Assembly (NCBI GenBank): GCA_964512095.1
Contig: CAZEIH010000004.1
Location: forward strand, 1 to 64,000
DNA: 64,000 bases
Direction: 5' to 3'
From: DTU013 sp964512095
Lineage (GTDB): Bacteria; Bacillota; Clostridia; Acetivibrionales; DTU013
The notes below the pieces were generated by a model. That model was not told the DNA's origin, did no database searches, and saw nothing but the letters and a program-made list of their open reading frames with translations. Both the position numbers and the translations under genes were made by a program. Below, piece by piece: positions 62,889-64,000 of the stretch (position 1 is the first letter of the stretch; each line of letters opens with the position of its first letter).

Positions 62889-64000
62889 TTATGAAAGCGA
62901 AGGCCTTTTACTTGTATCTTCTATCCATCTAGGTCTAATACGCCTTATAATGGCAAAGCTTAAAAGTAAAAAACCACATATAATGAATACGTATATATGG
63001 GAATAGTTGGAGATAATATAGGCCGTACAACCCATACCCGCCATCCTTCCTACACTGGAGACCACATCATTGGCACTTGAAACTCTAGCCATATATTCCT
63101 TACCGGTTATCATCTGAAACCTCGCTGCAATGATAATACCAGCTATTGAGCTAAATAAGCCCTCTATAAACTGAAATAGTAAAACCAGTGCATAGTTTAT
63201 GGTACCTGCGTGTAAAAACCATATGAGCGATACCAGTATCAGACAAGTGTAAAATAGCCGTCCATCCCTCATTCCATATCTCTTGTCCAGATGCTTTGTC
63301 AATATCATGGCTAGTAGATTCGTTCCATAAAAAATGGTTATCATCAGGCTCCAGCCCTTGCCTGTAACCTTGAGCACATCAAAGGCAAAGGGATAGAAGG
63401 CAATATTTACTGATATAGTGCAAAATCCAATTATTATACCTGCCAAGAGTAACTCAATAATTGCAGGTGTATTCTTGCAGTATTTTAACCCGTTTCGAAA
63501 GGCTGATACGTCATTTTCATAAAGATTTGCTAATACTATTCCACGTCTCCCACCCAATGACAGCATTGAAAAAATAGTCATAGTACCTGAAAACAAGCAG
63601 CACACCGCTGCAATAATAATGGCAGGCGCAAGTCCGAAGCTGTCAGTTAGAGCTCCTGCCAACAAGGGCCCTATCAAATATGCTGCTCCCCCAACACCTG
63701 CCAACTGTGAATTAGCTGCCAATCCATTATCCTTACCGGTAGATGTCAGTACATATTTTCTTCTGGATGGATTATAAAAAACATCAAACACTGATATCAA
63801 TATCAAAAGCATATATATGTGGGTGATATTTCTTGCAAAAAGAAATAAGGGCGTTACAACAAACCTACCAATATCAATTAGTATTAGTAACCTCCCTTCC
63901 CTTTTTTTATCACCAAGTACGCCTGCAAAGGGTGATGCAAATATGCTTGGCAACGATGAAAAAATTACCCCGGCTGCAGCAGAAACACCGGAGCCTGTCA
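62889..64000 (-). CDS. Major facilitator superfamily transporter (5' end outside the window)
   Basis: The frame is open to the right edge, so the start lies beyond 64000. At least 370 residues are visible, with ten hydrophobic helices. Pattern features are FAGVLGDKKREGR (the MFS loop 2-3 motif), FYNPSRRKYVLTSTG, and a second-half repeat around FIEGLFSSIAGIIIAARFQM. Substrate cannot be told; drug-efflux type is one option. Convergent with the upstream cyclase gene. Confidence 0.85.
   Translation of the reverse strand, partial: TGSGVSAAAGVIFSSLPSIFASPFAGVLGDKKREGRLLILIDIGRFVVTPLFLFARNITHIYMLLILISVFDVFYNPSRRKYVLTSTGKDNGLAANSQLAGVGGAAYLIGPLLAGALTDSFGLAPAIIIAAVCCLFSGTMTIFSMLSLGGRRGIVLANLYENDVSAFRNGLKYCKNTPAIIELLLAGIIIGFCTISVNIAFYPFAFDVLKVTGKGWSLMITIFYGTNLLAMILTKHLDKRYGMRDGRLFYTCLILVSLIWFLHAGTINYALVLLFQFIEGLFSSIAGIIIAARFQMITGKEYMARVSSANDVVSSVGRMAGMGCTAYIISNYSHIYVFIICGFLLLSFAIIRRIRPRWIEDTSKRPSLS

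Noticed and set aside
1..64000. tRNA, rRNA, CRISPR arrays, prophage or insertion-sequence transposases
   Set aside because: No TTC-loop consensus, spaced direct repeats with unique spacers, integrase or transposase genes were seen. The tandem repeats found are in coding or simple-sequence contexts.

Overview
The window looks like a chromosomal segment of a moderately AT-rich, spore-forming anaerobe of the class Clostridia, perhaps near Ruminiclostridium or Acetivibrio. That placement is inferred from gene content and order, not from a search. The supporting signs are strong AGGAGG-type ribosome sites, frequent TTG starts, two T-box leaders, a Pta-AckA acetate pathway, SpoVD- and PdaB-type sporulation proteins, and a clostridial-style mraZ-rsmH-ftsL-spoVD-murEF-mraY-ftsW cluster. 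No tRNA, rRNA, CRISPR array, prophage or intact insertion sequence was seen.

Layout. 0-10.5 kb: a P-loop ATPase, tcdA, an anchored extracytoplasmic protein and apgM, then a minus-strand run of a DUF512 radical-SAM protein, der, plsY, gpsA and a Cu/Zn superoxide dismutase, preceded by yceD-rpmF. 10.5-14 kb: a LysM protein and a decayed patch (methyltransferase remnant, frameshifted vanW-like gene, flavin reductase). 14-18 kb: tyrS with a Tyr T-box, then pta-ackA. 18-23 kb: an operon of an ABC exporter, a membrane HExxH protein and a two-component system. 23-34 kb: a membrane spermidine-synthase-like protein, a repeat-bearing lipoprotein, a ferritin-like protein, an SSB paralogue, a degenerate Mur-ligase paralogue, a PdaB-like deacetylase, and an HtrA protease behind its own two-component system. 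34-45 kb: ychF, cheW, a Phe T-box with DAHP synthase, a diguanylate cyclase, a lytic transglycosylase, coaE, polA, and an ECF sigma/anti-sigma pair. 45-61 kb: the envelope and division cluster with rodA, lgt and two M16 peptidases. 61-64 kb: a small membrane protein, a second diguanylate cyclase, and an MFS transporter cut by the window edge.

Most of the window serves the cell envelope: precursor synthesis (murE, murF, mraY), polymerisation and crosslinking (ftsW, rodA, SpoVD-type PBP), lipoprotein maturation (lgt), phospholipid entry (gpsA, plsY), wall remodelling (LysM, SLT, PdaB) and envelope sensing (two TCS, HtrA, ECF sigma). Aromatic amino acid supply is linked by two T-boxes (Tyr on tyrS, Phe on DAHP synthase).

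The most novel signal is a dispersed modular intergenic repeat of roughly 120 bp, with hairpins, in about eight full or partial copies. One copy supplies the last twelve residues and stop codon of TyrS; another forms the murF stop and the mraY start. Other notable points are a murA cut just after its catalytic cysteine with no murD or murG in the cluster, a Mur-ligase paralogue lacking its P-loop lysine, in-frame repeats extending Lgt and a lipoprotein, a one-base frameshift in vanW, and a 13-bp tandem low-complexity tract inside the division cluster.
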